DNA of 64,000 nucleotides from Cavia porcellus. Taxonomy: Eukaryota > Chordata > Mammalia > Rodentia > Caviidae. Both the position numbers and the translations under genes were made by a program. Positions 36,501-48,034 of the stretch are shown here, piece after piece. The stretch covers positions 99,677,123 through 99,741,122 of the forward strand of contig NW_026947486.1 of the NCBI RefSeq assembly GCF_034190915.1, read 5' to 3'. The notes under the pieces were generated by a model. That model was not told the origin of the DNA and did no database searches. It worked only from the letters and a program-made list of their open reading frames with translations. The first letter of the stretch is position 1. The number at the start of each line of letters is the position of its first letter.

Positions 36501-39500
36501 TTCTCTGTCACTGATTTTGTTGTTAGTGTATAGGAATGCTATTAATTTCTGAGTATTAACTTTTGTATCCAGCTATATTACTGAATTTATTTATTATATC
36601 TAAGAGTGTTTCAATGTAGTTTAGGGGGTCTTCTATGTAGAGTATCATGTCATCTGCAAACAATGATGATTTCTTCTTTTCCTATCTTTACCCCTTTTAT
36701 TTCTCTCTCTTGTCTAATTGCTCTGGCCAGTACTTCCAGTACTATATTAAATAGGAGTGGTGATAAAGACATCCTTGTCTTGTGCCTGATTTTAAAGTAA
36801 AGGCTTTCAATTTTTGGCCATTTAGTATGATATTGACTGTTGGTTTTTCATAGATGGCCTTTATTATATTGAGGTGAAGACCATCTATTCAAATTTTCTG
36901 TAAAGTTCTTACCATAAATGAATGTTGGACATTATAGAAGGCTTTTTCCGCATCTATAGAAATGATCATGTGATTCTTACTTTTGGCTTTATTGATATGG
37001 TGGATTACATTTATTGATTTACATATGTTGAACCATCCCTGCATGCCTGGGATGAATACCACTTTGTCATGGTGTATATTTTTCTTGATGATTTACTGCA
37101 TCGTTTGCAAAATTTTATTGATTTTTGCATCTGTGTTCATTATTGAGATTGGTCTATACTTCTCTTTTTTAGGTGGGTGTTTCTCAGGTTTGGTACTAGA
37201 GTAATATTTGCTTCCAGCAATGACTTAGAAAGAACTGCTTCCCTTTCAATTTCATTGAAGAGTTTGAGGAGTGTCGCCAGTCATTCTTCTTTGTATTTCT
37301 TGTGGAATTCTGCAGTGAATCCGTCAGGGCCTGGGCTCTTCTTTGTAGATAAGGACTTAATTACGTTTTCAATTTCATTAATAGAATTTGGGTTTTTCAG
37401 CAGTTTTACATCTTCTTGACCTAGCTTTCATACTTCATATGTTTCTCAGAATCTGTGTATTTCTTCTGTGTTATCAAACCTTTGAGAGTAGAGATTTTTG
37501 AAATAGATGTTGATGATCTCCTATATTTTTATAGAGTCTGTAGTGATTTTGCCTTTTTAATTCCTTATTGCAAGAATTTGAGCTTTTTCTTCCCTTTTTT
37601 AAAACAGCGTTGACTAGGGACTTATCAATTTTATTTATTTTTTCAAAGAACCAACTCTTTGATTCATTGATGTTTTGAATTGTTTTCTTAGTCTCTATTG
37701 TATTGATTTCTCCTCTGATTTTTATAATTTCCTTTCTTCTTGTGTCTTGGGGCTTGACGTGATCTTCTTTCTCTAGATGTTTGAGGTGTAACATCAGTTT
37801 ATTTGTATTTGTTAATTTTTCCTGATGTGGGAACTCAGTACAACTAATTTTCCTCAGAGGATGATTTCATTGCATCCCACAGATTCCCAGAAGTTGTATT
37901 TGTATTTTTGTTTGCCTGTAGGTATTGTTTAATTTCTTCTTTAATTTACTCTGTGAGCGACTGATTGATCAAGTGTGTGTTATTCAGTTCCCATGTGTTT
38001 GTGGGATTTTTGCAGTATGTTTCATCAATAATTTCTAATTTCATAGTGCTATGATCTGATAACATGCAAGGGATAATTTCAACTGTTTTTCATTTATTTT
38101 AACATGTTCTGTGAGCTAACATATGATCTATGTTAGAGAATGAAGCGTGTACTGCTGAGAAGAATGTGAATTCTGACATTGTTGGATGGAGCACTCTGTA
38201 TATGTCTATCAAGTCCATTTGTTCACTGGTGTGATTCAGTTCTGTTATTTCTTTGCTGATTTTCTGTCTGATTGATCTGTCCCTTGGTGTCAATGGTGTT
38301 TTAAGGGTTCCTGTTATAATTGTGTTACTGATAGTTTGGTTTTTCATTTCTGTTAATACTTGTTTTATATCACTGGGTGGTATTGAATTTGATGCATATA
38401 CATTTAAGATATTTATCTCTTTCTCTTGAAGTTTTCCCCTAACCAGTGTGTAGTGACCTTCATAATCTCTTCTGATCATTATTGGTTTAAAGTTCACATA
38501 GTCTGCAAACAGAATGTCTACTCCCGCTTATTTTTTTTTTTTTTTTTTTTGGTTCCTGTTGCACGGATTATTGTTTTCCACCCTTTGACTTTCAGTCTGT
38601 GATGCAATTCTTATAGAAAGCATATGGTTGGATATTGTTTCTTGATCCATTCTGCCTGTCTGTTTCTTTTAATTGGTGCAGTGACACCATTTATATTAAT
38701 GGTTATAACTGTTATATGTTGGTTTATTGTTAACATGTAATTTTTCTGCTGTTGCTTCTGTATCTTTCTGTTGTTGGTCTGTTTTGCTTAGTGAATTTTT
38801 CCTAAGTGTATCTAAACTGTCTTTCAGTATTCTTTGCAGGGTTGGCTTGGTGATGATGTAGTTCTCAGCTGTTCTTTGTCATGGAAGTATCTTATTTCTC
38901 CATCGATTTTGAAGGACAGTTCTTCAGGGTACATCAGTCTAGGTTGGAAATCATTTTCCTGTAGGATCTGGAGTACTTCACTCCATGCTCTTCTTGACTT
39001 CATTGTTTGTGCTGAGAAGTCTGCTGTGATTCTGATAGGTTTTACATTACAAATGATCTTTCTTTTATCTCTGACAGCTTTTAAAATTCTATTCTTGTGT
39101 TGGATTTCTGGGATGGTGATTATTATATGTCTGGGTGTATTTTTATTTTGGTTATGACTATTTGTAGTTCTATATGCTTCACTGATCCTGATGTCAGTTT
39201 ACAATATCATGTTTGGGAAATTTTCATCTATTAATTCTCTAAATATTCTCTTGGCATGCTTTATGTTGTCCCCATCTTTTTCATTAATCCCCATCAATCT
39301 TATGTTTTTTTTTCTTTGTGTCATCTTGCAGTTGTTGAATTTTTATTTCCTGATTCCTTGTTGTCTTTATGAGATCTTTCCTTTCCTGTTCACTAGCTGC
39401 AATCTTGTCTTTGAGGTCTGAAATTTTGTCTTCACTTTCACTGAGGCGGTTTTTTACTGCTTTCAATGGAATTTTTGATTTTCTGTATATCTATTTGCAT

Positions 39501-40531
39501 CTGTTTTAATGTATTCTGTTTATTTCTTATATTGCTCATCCAAGGATTCTATCTTTTTGTTTAGTTCCTCCAATTCTTTAACTGTGTCTTCTTTAGATAT
39601 GTTCAGCATCTCCTTCATTTCTGTTATCATGTCTTCTTTTACCTGGGAGATTATTTCTGATTTGAATTTCTTTAAAGATTCCCAGAGTTGCTTTTTTTAT
39701 TTCAGTTGCTGTTATGTCTGATATTTCAGTTGTATGGAATATATTTTCTTTTATGTACATTGCTCCTAAGGTTTCTTTGGATGGGCTGGAAATTTGAGAT
39801 TGTAATTTGGTCTTTTGATTGTGATTTTTCTATATTTCTCTGTTTCAAGTGTTTCAAGTGTTATTCCAAGGCTTCTCCCGGTCTGTTGGAAATCTTCTTG
39901 TATGCCCTCAGCTTCTGGGACACTGGCCACCCAATTTTCCGGATTGAGAGTGTGTCATTGTGGGTGGGGCAGGCCTGATCCAGCCCAGCCTCTGGAACTG
40001 ATGGTGCCAACTTGCTTGCTTAGGACTCCAGAGTCCGCCAACAAGGCCGGGAGTGGGAAGGCCATTACAGGCCTGCTCAAGGCCTGCCGTGCTGGTCCAG
40101 TGCCCCTGGAAGCTGCAAAGTTCCCTGTCCGGGGCCAAGCTAGGGTCCTAAGCTACCTGGACTTCAGGGAAAGTGGGTGGGGGGGAACTTACCCCAGGCC
40201 ACTCAGCCTTTGGAACTGATGGTCCCCGCTTGCTTCCTTAGAATTCCAGAGTCTGCCAAGCATGCCTGGGAGCGGGGAAGGCCATTGCAAGCCCGCTCAG
40301 GATGCGCCACGCTGGTCCAATGCACCCCAAAGCCACTAAGTTCCCTTTCCGGGGCCAAAAGTGTGTCCCCAACTAGCTGGACTCGGGAGTGTGTGTGGGG
40401 CACTCACTCCAGGCCGTCCAGGCTCAGGAATGGATGGTGCCCACTTGATTGCTTAGTGCTCTACAGTCATCCATGCATGACCATGAATGGAGAGGCCATT
40501 GCAGGCTGATTCAGGACCTGCCACGCTCCAT
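33535..40531 (-). mobile_element. LINE-1 (L1-2), full length, antisense, inactive
   Basis: About 7.0 kb, bounded by 'tatcatggt' at 33526-33534 and 40532-40540. The corresponding place in copy 1 (about 9822-9842) has no L1. On the minus strand, 5' to 3', it has promoter monomers (about 39960-40531), a short 5' UTR, ORF1 (about 39830-38790), ORF2 (about 38760-35000; endonuclease about 38500-38100, reverse transcriptase about 37400-36600, C-terminal region about 35780-34966) and a 3' UTR to 33535. ORF1 and ORF2 are broken into many short frames (for example 38099-38497, 37474-37794 and 34966-35277), so it is inactive and older than L1-3. Confidence 0.88.
39960..40531 (-). promoter_or_regulatory. 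L1-2 5' UTR promoter monomers (about 217-bp tandem units)
   Basis: A unit containing 'tggaactgatggt' recurs with matching points at 40000, 40218 and 40433, a spacing of 218 and 215 bp. About two and a half GC-rich units are present, each with 'gttccctgtccggggccaa'-type and 'ccacgctggtcca'-type segments. Tandem monomers at the 5' end are the promoter arrangement known from mouse L1. The unit differs entirely from that of L1-3. Confidence 0.75.
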
Positions 40532-41404
40532 TATCATGGTTTCTTCTGTCTATCTGGAGCCTGTCTATCTGTCTATCTTCTGTCTATCTGGAGCCTGAAG
40601 TTTCAGAATTTGCTTTGTGTTGTGCTAAATTCACCAAAAGATGGGTGGGCAGGTAAGCAAATTGGAGATAGAACAGAAAAGAATGAGAATGCAGTAGTAG
40701 CAGCAACAAGATAGAGAACTCACTGCCTCTATGACTGAAGAATATACAAAAAGGTAAAGGAACACATTCTGGGAAAAACCCCATCCATATCAAAATCTGC
40801 CTTCAGCTCTACAAATGTATCAAGAATTTCAATTTATCCCACAGACCCTCTGTACCAGTGCGATCAAGAGATTTTGCCTTGAACGTCCTGTGGTCCTAAT
40901 TTGAAATTAATGAAAATTGAAAACTCTGTTGTTCGGCACATCTCAGCGTCTCAGACCTCACACAGAGAACAATGTACGAGTGGGAAGCACTCTTCTAGCA
41001 TTCTTTGGACACCAGGACAGTAGCACATACTCTAAGCAAGCCTACTACAGATGAGCAGACATGCATCAACACTTCCAGATAAATGAGGGAACTCTGCTGT
41101 TTCTGAAATGGGAAGTGTGGATAAAAAACGGAGGCGGAACACGTGCACTAGTACCCAGTAACCCCAAATATTCACCTGTCTTTAGGTCTCCCTTCAAAGC
41201 CTTCCAACATTGAGATGTGTGCTGGATCCCTGCTTTGCAAGGGCAGCCCATGATTCATCACTCATTCTGCACTGAGTATGTGTCATTGCACTGCTAACCA
41301 CATATGCACTTCTGCCAACCCCCTGTCTCAACACCTCAAGTCACTTTCCTGTGGGAAAAAGAGACAGAACAGGACAGGCCATGAGGTGTATACTGTCATT
41401 CCTA

Positions 41405-41600
41405 GTGAATGGCACTTAGTGAGTTCCTGCCACATGCTAGACCCTTGACTAAGAATGCTGCATATGTTTGAGAGTTAACATTGTCTCAACATTAACAGCT
41501 GGATTTTGCTTTCATCCTCTGAATACACATAAGAGAGAAGTTTGGAGGTTTAGAAGATTAAATTAATTTGTCCAAGGCAAATGGAAATATCTTGAGTGAA
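41405..41600 (-). repeat. MIR SINE, antisense (copy 2)
   Basis: Partner of 10690-10905, with 'cacttagtgagttcctgcca', 'tgctagacccttgactaaga' and 'tttgtccaaggcaaatg' in the same order. Confidence 0.7.
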
Positions 41601-44600
41601 ATATTCATGAAGCATCTACTTCTATATTCTGTACTTAAAAAGTAAAAAGTGTAAACATAAAAGTAAAACAACCAAACTTACAGGATTGTGCATGCAATTT
41701 TAACACTTGAGACACTGAGATTAAAGTACCATGGTGATTTCAAAGCCAGCCTAAACCACATAGTTATTCTAAGGCCAACCTCAATACAAGATCCTTTCTC
41801 AAAAAAAACAAAAGCAGACCAAAACAGAACACAAAACAACATCAAAATGTTCTTCACACCATCGATGAACATAGAGGTGGACACATACATATCTACTGAG
41901 TGCTCAGAACTCATGTCTGCCAGCATGTCATGTTTTACTGTGCAAGTCATCCAAGAACTCTACAGAAATCTCCTGTACTTGTCTTCCTCCCAGGAGTAAA
42001 GAACAACAAAGAAATTCTCAACTCCCTCTTGCCATCCAATCTTCAAAAAATGACTCTGTGCACATATCAACTTTTACCATAGTGGGAACTTGGATTTAAA
42101 ACCGAGCTATGTGTCATGATCTGGAAACTTGTAACAATGACAACCAGTGTTTCTGTCAGTAACCTGACATTAATCACGGATCCTTGATCACAAAATATTC
42201 CCTGTGGATGCAATTCCATGGGAAGTGATTGGATGGTACTGTAGCTAGCACAGAGAGAGTGCTCAAGTAAAGTTCTTTGCTTTGTCCTTTTCTTTAATCG
42301 CTTCACCCGCAGTCTCTTACACCCAGCTGTCCCCTCACCTTCCCACATGCAGCACTCCTGACAATCACAATTCCTTTCTCCTTTCTATAAGTTTATGTTT
42401 TGAAAAATGTGTATATACTGAATTGCAAGGCATATAAACTTTTGCAGGTGGTTCTTTCTTCACTCTGCACCATTTTGATACAAGACAGCTTCACTGTACT
42501 AAAGTGTTTTTCAGTCTGATTGCTGAATTGTATTGCATGGTGTACATTAGCATGCTTACGAACATTTGCCATTGAAGAATCTCTGAATGTTTTTCAGCTT
42601 ATAGCTATGGCTTGTTCTGTTTAGCTGCACTGCAGTTTATTTTAGTAAATCAGTCCTCATGAGGGTCTTACACTTTGCAAGAAATTTTGTGCTACTTACT
42701 TCCTCCAAGGGAATTCTCCAATAATACTGTTTAATTCTTCCCTTTAACCATGTTATTTACTTCTTCAAAAATTATTTGCAACAAGCCTTTGGAATGGATA
42801 TTGTGTTTTCCTCATTGTGACCCAGATTAATCACAATAATTCACAAGCAAAGCTATGGCTGCCAACCCCATTTGATGTATTTCTGTCCTATTCCACTGTA
42901 CACACAGGAAGAATGGCAATAATGCATCATCAAATCCACATTATACGACTAAATTTGGTGTATAAGTCAAGAACCAGTGAAATAGTAAGATAAAATTTCT
43001 TGCATTAAATTTAATTGCTACTATTTGATTATACCTATCCCTTATTCCACATTTTAAATAATTGAACTAACAATTGATATTAGACATGGAAAAGAGGAAC
43101 ATAAATGGAACAAAAGGAACAATGGGTAAAATGCAATTTAGGTTTAGAGATATGTAATTCTTAGGCAAGTTGTTCTCTAAGATATATAGGTTAAAATATT
43201 TTCATGTCAGTTTTTGATATTGTTTAATATGTAGGGAAATTAGAATTGGTGAACTAGGTTGATAACTGCTGAACTCTGCATTTCTAAAAAATCAGATTCA
43301 CAGATAATGGAATAGCCAAATTGCACCAATGAATTGTGAAGTTTCTAAATGCCATTCCGTTATGTTTACATACATTACTATTGCATCAATACAGGAGTCT
43401 TTACATCACTTCAGCTGGAGGTAATATACATCATTCAAGTGCATGTCAAGAACCTGCCAACAGAAAAGCTAAAAACATCCAGATCCATCAGCCTTATGAG
43501 AAGGTAGTAACTTACATCACTGAAGGTGTCAGGTTACTCTCAAGAATAAGACTTCTTGGATTTTCATGCAAAGCACCAAAGCAAACACCCCAAAATTTCC
43601 TTTAATTAATGTCTCCTATTGTATGTACATTGGGAATCCCAAGATTGCATAAGTATAAACTAGCAGATACTGAGTATTACTTACTGCAGCACACCCAGAT
43701 GTTGCATGTCAAACTCTGTTTTCCTCTGATGGTCTCTGCTTCTGGGCATACCAGGCAGACCTCAGTGTCATACTGCTACTTGCCTTCTGTAGTACTATTA
43801 TACTATTATATTTGTTGTTTCACCTGTACAGACTAGTTAGAAATTGGTCCTTGGCTTCAGTGTTTCTTTTCTGCATTACATGCAGTAGTGTTTGTTTAAT
43901 TCTGACTTTCCTGTATGCAGAGAGCTAGGCAGAGAATTCAGTTTACTAACTAAACTCAGAATAAAGGGTGATATGGCCAAGGGAGCCAGGAGTCACCAAT
44001 GGGTGCTACAGGGTGAGCCACTGGCACACATGTCACACAGGGCTCTAAAAGGTTCCACATCACTATCATACAACACACAGCTCTATTATTTAGTTGGTCC
44101 ATATGGAAAAAAAAAACTTAGTAACTGAAACGTGAATTGCAAAACTGTCAATGGAATACAAAAAATATTGATGTTACAGAACCACGTATGGGACACAAAT
44201 GAATAAATAACTTCAGTAGAATTGCAAATGTGAACATGCCACAAGACAAGATCTCAGCAGGACTGTTATTAGATATAAGTGTTTGTCTCCCTGTCCGTCT
44301 CTCTGTCTTTTTGTCTGTGTGTATGTGAGACATCAAGATAAATATGTACTTTGATTCAAATAGTAAAGTCAGTTATAAACTGATAGCAAAGGATGAGGTG
44401 GCATTGTCCCCATGTAGACATCTTGTCACAAGTCAAATCCTGAGCATCACATGCCAAAAGAGAGGTACTATAGAGTGTGAGTAACCACCATTGGAAGGTT
44501 GGGGGAACCTCAATGTCCAGCACAATAACTCAACACTAGAAGTATTATGTGTCTGTGCCTGGCTGTCACTACTAGGGATGCATTGCTGGTAACTTGGGAG

Positions 44601-44732
44601 CACTTTAAAAATCACAGAAAATCAGAAGTGGGTGAAACACAAAGACAAAATTTATCAACCTCATAAAAAAACAGTAAAGTTCATGACTAGTTTCAGCCCT
44701 TGTTGGGATTCTATATGCCTTTGTCATATTTC

Positions 44733-44735
44733 AGT

Positions 44736-44792
<57 letters not shown>

Positions 44793-44803
44793 TGTGTGTG
44801 TTA
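44733..44803. repeat. (GT)n microsatellite
   Basis: About 70 bp of alternating TG with one interruption, in copy 2. It lies at a different place from the array at 16.9 kb in copy 1, so the two expanded independently. Confidence 0.9.
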
Positions 44804-46069
44804 CTGAGTGTAAAGCATTTTGTGCTGCAATTGGTACATTCTTCTTTTCCATCTTGTATGTTCACTGTTTAATCCTTGATGTTTGTGGTTTCCACTATCT
44901 TGCTTTAGGTCTCAGAGTAGAATGTACTGTGGCTTGATGGTCTCAAAAGGTTCGAAAAATCAAATGGCTTGTGGTCCAGCACCTGGGGACCATTCAACGT
45001 GAGATAAAGGCATAGTCATGTTTCCTAAGTGCCCAACATTTCCTCCAGCTCAAGAATCATCAAGCTCTACACACAGCTCTACAGAGGAGTCATGGGAAAT
45101 AGGGGAAATATCGGTGTCCTAAGAGCACATTTCAGGGAAAAACAGCAGAAGCCTACAGTGAGGAGTGTAAGACACACCATCAGGCAGGCACATGTGTGGC
45201 ATAGAGAGAAAGTAACCTCTGCAAATGGCACAAAATGGCCCTGGGTATGGTTTATTCTTGAAGGACAAAGACACTTCAGAGATGAGGGCCAATGGGAATT
45301 GCCACATTACATGGAGACCCTCATTTCTTTGCTCCGTGCTAACAAATCGGAGAGGCATTTTAAAATTCTATCTCCATTGGTATTTACTTTAGGACAGCAA
45401 TTACACTGATGGAGAACTCAGTAACTGGGAGAAAATATGAAATATTTTTCCAATGTATGTCAGTTTATACAGCAGTTCTGGCGAGTATATTAGGACCCAG
45501 CACTTGTACACTGAATGTGGGAATGTTTAGTGATTTATAAATCAATGTTAATATGACTAGGTGGAATTTAAAAAATATAAGTCATTTTAATGTGATCTGT
45601 ACTGCATTCCCTTAATAAATTCTGGTCAGTAATCAAAGTATAAATTTCTTTACACATTAAGGAAGGCATGTATAACTTAGAAATTTCATCTCTTACATTT
45701 ACACCCAGGGGAAAGGTCGTAATGGACTTGTATTTTCTCTGATTAAAATGCCTTTAAATTTAAAAAAAGGTCTTTCAAATTGGAATATATTGGCATGGCA
45801 TACTCTTAGCTTCTTCCATTCCTTTGGAGTGAAGACAGCCTTGTTGGAGGCTGTGCTCAGGCCGAGGTAAATCATGAAGAGGAAAGCTTCACTCATTCCT
45901 GACATCCTAAGAATTAAACAGAGTCCGTCCACAGGACAAAGCCTCTATCTATAAAAAATCAAACATTTTAACAGAAAAGGCAATTGAGCTGCCTTGATGT
46001 CCAAAGAAATGGAGTGTGTGACCCTTAGACATCATGTGTTAATGTGAACAGATTAAGAAATGTCTAATA

Positions 46070-46680
46070 GGTCTGCAGAGGAGGAGCTGGGCAGATCTGG
46101 GGTGCCCTCACCGGCCTCTCTGCATGTCTGGAGGACTCTGGATATCTCCGCCCAGACTGCTGGAGTTCCCCCAGGCTTCCAGGTGCAGTGAAGGGGAGAG
46201 GTGGGTTTGAGGCTTCCACATCAGCCTCCCCATTCCGGCTTCACTTGGAGACCTGCTGAGCTCCCGATAGGTGGGCTGGCCCACACTACCAGCCTAGCCC
46301 AGCCTGTTTAGCTGCCGCACCTGGCCATAGGTCTGCAGAGGAGGAGCTGGGCAGATCTGGGGTGCCCTCACTGGCCTCTCTGCATGTCTGGAGGACTCTG
46401 GATATCTCCGCCCAGACTGCTGGAGTTCCCCCAGGCTTCCAGGTGCAGTGAAGGGGAGAGGTGGGTTTGATGCTTCCACATCAGCCTCCCCATTCTGCCT
46501 TCACTTGGAGACCTGCTGAGCTCCCGATAGGTGGGCTGGCCCACACTATCAGCCTAGCCCAGACTGTTTAGCTGCCGCGCCTGGCCATAGGTCTGCAGAG
46601 GAGGAGCTGGGCAGATCTGGGGTTCCCTCACCGGCCTCTCTGCGTGTCTGGAGGACTCTGGATATCTCTGCAACCAGGGA
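46070..46680 (+). promoter_or_regulatory. L1-3 5' UTR promoter monomers (260-bp tandem units)
   Basis: 'ggtctgcagaggaggagctg' recurs at 46070, 46330 and 46590, giving an exact 260-bp period: two nearly identical full units and a partial third. Four bases ('atag') before the first unit match the end of a preceding unit, so the insertion starts inside a monomer, as expected for transcription beginning within an array. The near identity of the units indicates recent amplification. Confidence 0.9.
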
Positions 46681-46962
46681 GGGTCCACAGGTTCCTGAAG
46701 CACTGCAGCCTGTGGTGAGTACACTAACCCGGCTGCGATTGAAGAACTGTGGAGCTTCCAAGGGGCAGGTGGGCGCACAGTGTCCCTGAGGCCCAGCTTG
46801 TCTGGAACTGCGGAGTTCTGAGCAGGCAGAGGAGGGCCACTGGTTCTGTAGGCTTGGGGTAGCACGGTGCCAGAGTCTCAGTAGCTCCAAACATAGAAGG
46901 GGATTTTCAACAGATCCTGAGGAAGCTTTCAAATAACACTTGAAACACAGAAATATAGGAAA

Positions 46963-48015
46963 ATGACAAAACGAAAGACCAAATTACAACCTCAAACCTC
47001 CAGCCCATCTCAAGAAACCCTAGGAGCGATGTATATAGAAGAAAATATATCCCATCCACCTCATATATCGGACACAATAGCCACTGAAATTGACAAGCAA
47101 CTCCAGGAAGCTTTAAAGAAATTCAAACTCGAAATAATCTCCCAGATAAAAGAAGAAATGATAAAAGAAATGAAAGAGATTCTAAATATATCTAAAGAAA
47201 ACACAGATAAAAAATTGGAGGAACTAAACAAAAAGATAGAATCCCTAGACGAGCAATATAAGAAACAAACAGAATACATAATGCAGATGCACAGAGATAT
47301 ACAGGAAATAAAAAACTCCACTGAAAGTTGTAAAAACCGCCTTAATGAAAGTGAAGATAGAATTTCAGACCTTGAAGACAGGATTGCAGCTAGTGAACAG
47401 GAAAGGAAAGATCTTTTGAAAATAACAAGGAATCAGGAAACAACAATTCAACAACTGCAAGACGATGCAAAGAAGAATAACATAAGAATGATAGGGATTA
47501 ATGAAAGAGAGGGAGACAACATGAAGGATGTCAGGAGGATATTTAGAGAAGTAATAGCTGAAAATTTCCCAAGCATGAGATCAGAAACTGACATCAGGAT
47601 CAGTGAAGCATATAGAACTCCAAACAGTCATAACCAAAATAAAACTACACCCAGACATATAATAATCACCATCCCAGAAATCCAACACAAGAATAGATTA
47701 TTAAAAGCTGTCAGAGAAAAAAGACAGATCACTTATAAAGGAAAACCTATCAGAATCACAGCAGACTTCTCAGCACAAACGATAAAGTCAAGAAGAGCAT
47801 GGAGTGAAGTATTCCAGATCCTAAAGCAAAATGATTTCCAACCAAGACTGATATATCCTGCAAAATTATCATTCAGAATAGATGGTGCAATACGATACTT
47901 CCATGACAAAGAACAGCTAAAGAACTTCATGAACACCAAACCAACCCTGCAAAAAATATTGAAAGACAGTTTAGATACACAAAGGAAAAAACCACTAAGC
48001 AAAGCAAATAATTAA
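46963..48015 (+). CDS. LINE-1 ORF1 protein (ORF1p), intact, 350 aa
   Basis: RNA-binding chaperone of the L1 ribonucleoprotein; ORF1p trimers coat L1 RNA in the cytoplasm. The frame is open throughout, slightly longer than human ORF1p. Layout by eye: a variable basic N-terminus (to about residue 45), a long coiled coil with heptad leucines and isoleucines (about 45-170, including 'ESEDRISDLEDRIAASEQER'), an RRM-like domain (about 175-260, from 'NNIRMIGI' to 'RHIIITIPE') and a basic C-terminal domain (about 265-335, with 'ADFSAQTIKSRRAWSEVF' and 'RLIYPAKLSF'). The start ATG is the first after the 5' UTR, and ORF2 starts 19 bp after the stop. An intact ORF1 beside a broken ORF2 means it may still be translated but cannot retrotranspose on its own. 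Expression is not shown by the sequence. Confidence 0.92.
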   Translation: MTKRKTKLQPQTSSPSQETLGAMYIEENISHPPHISDTIATEIDKQLQEALKKFKLEIISQIKEEMIKEMKEILNISKENTDKKLEELNKKIESLDEQYKKQTEYIMQMHRDIQEIKNSTESCKNRLNESEDRISDLEDRIAASEQERKDLLKITRNQETTIQQLQDDAKKNNIRMIGINEREGDNMKDVRRIFREVIAENFPSMRSETDIRISEAYRTPNSHNQNKTTPRHIIITIPEIQHKNRLLKAVREKRQITYKGKPIRITADFSAQTIKSRRAWSEVFQILKQNDFQPRLIYPAKLSFRIDGAIRYFHDKEQLKNFMNTKPTLQKILKDSLDTQRKKPLSKANN

Positions 48016-48034
48016 ACAGAACAGAAAGATAAAG

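Noticed and set aside
46070..46590. Regular 260-bp GC-rich tandem units considered as a CRISPR-like or satellite array
   Set aside because: Units are contiguous without spacers and abut an L1 5' UTR inside a target-site duplication, so they are L1 promoter monomers.
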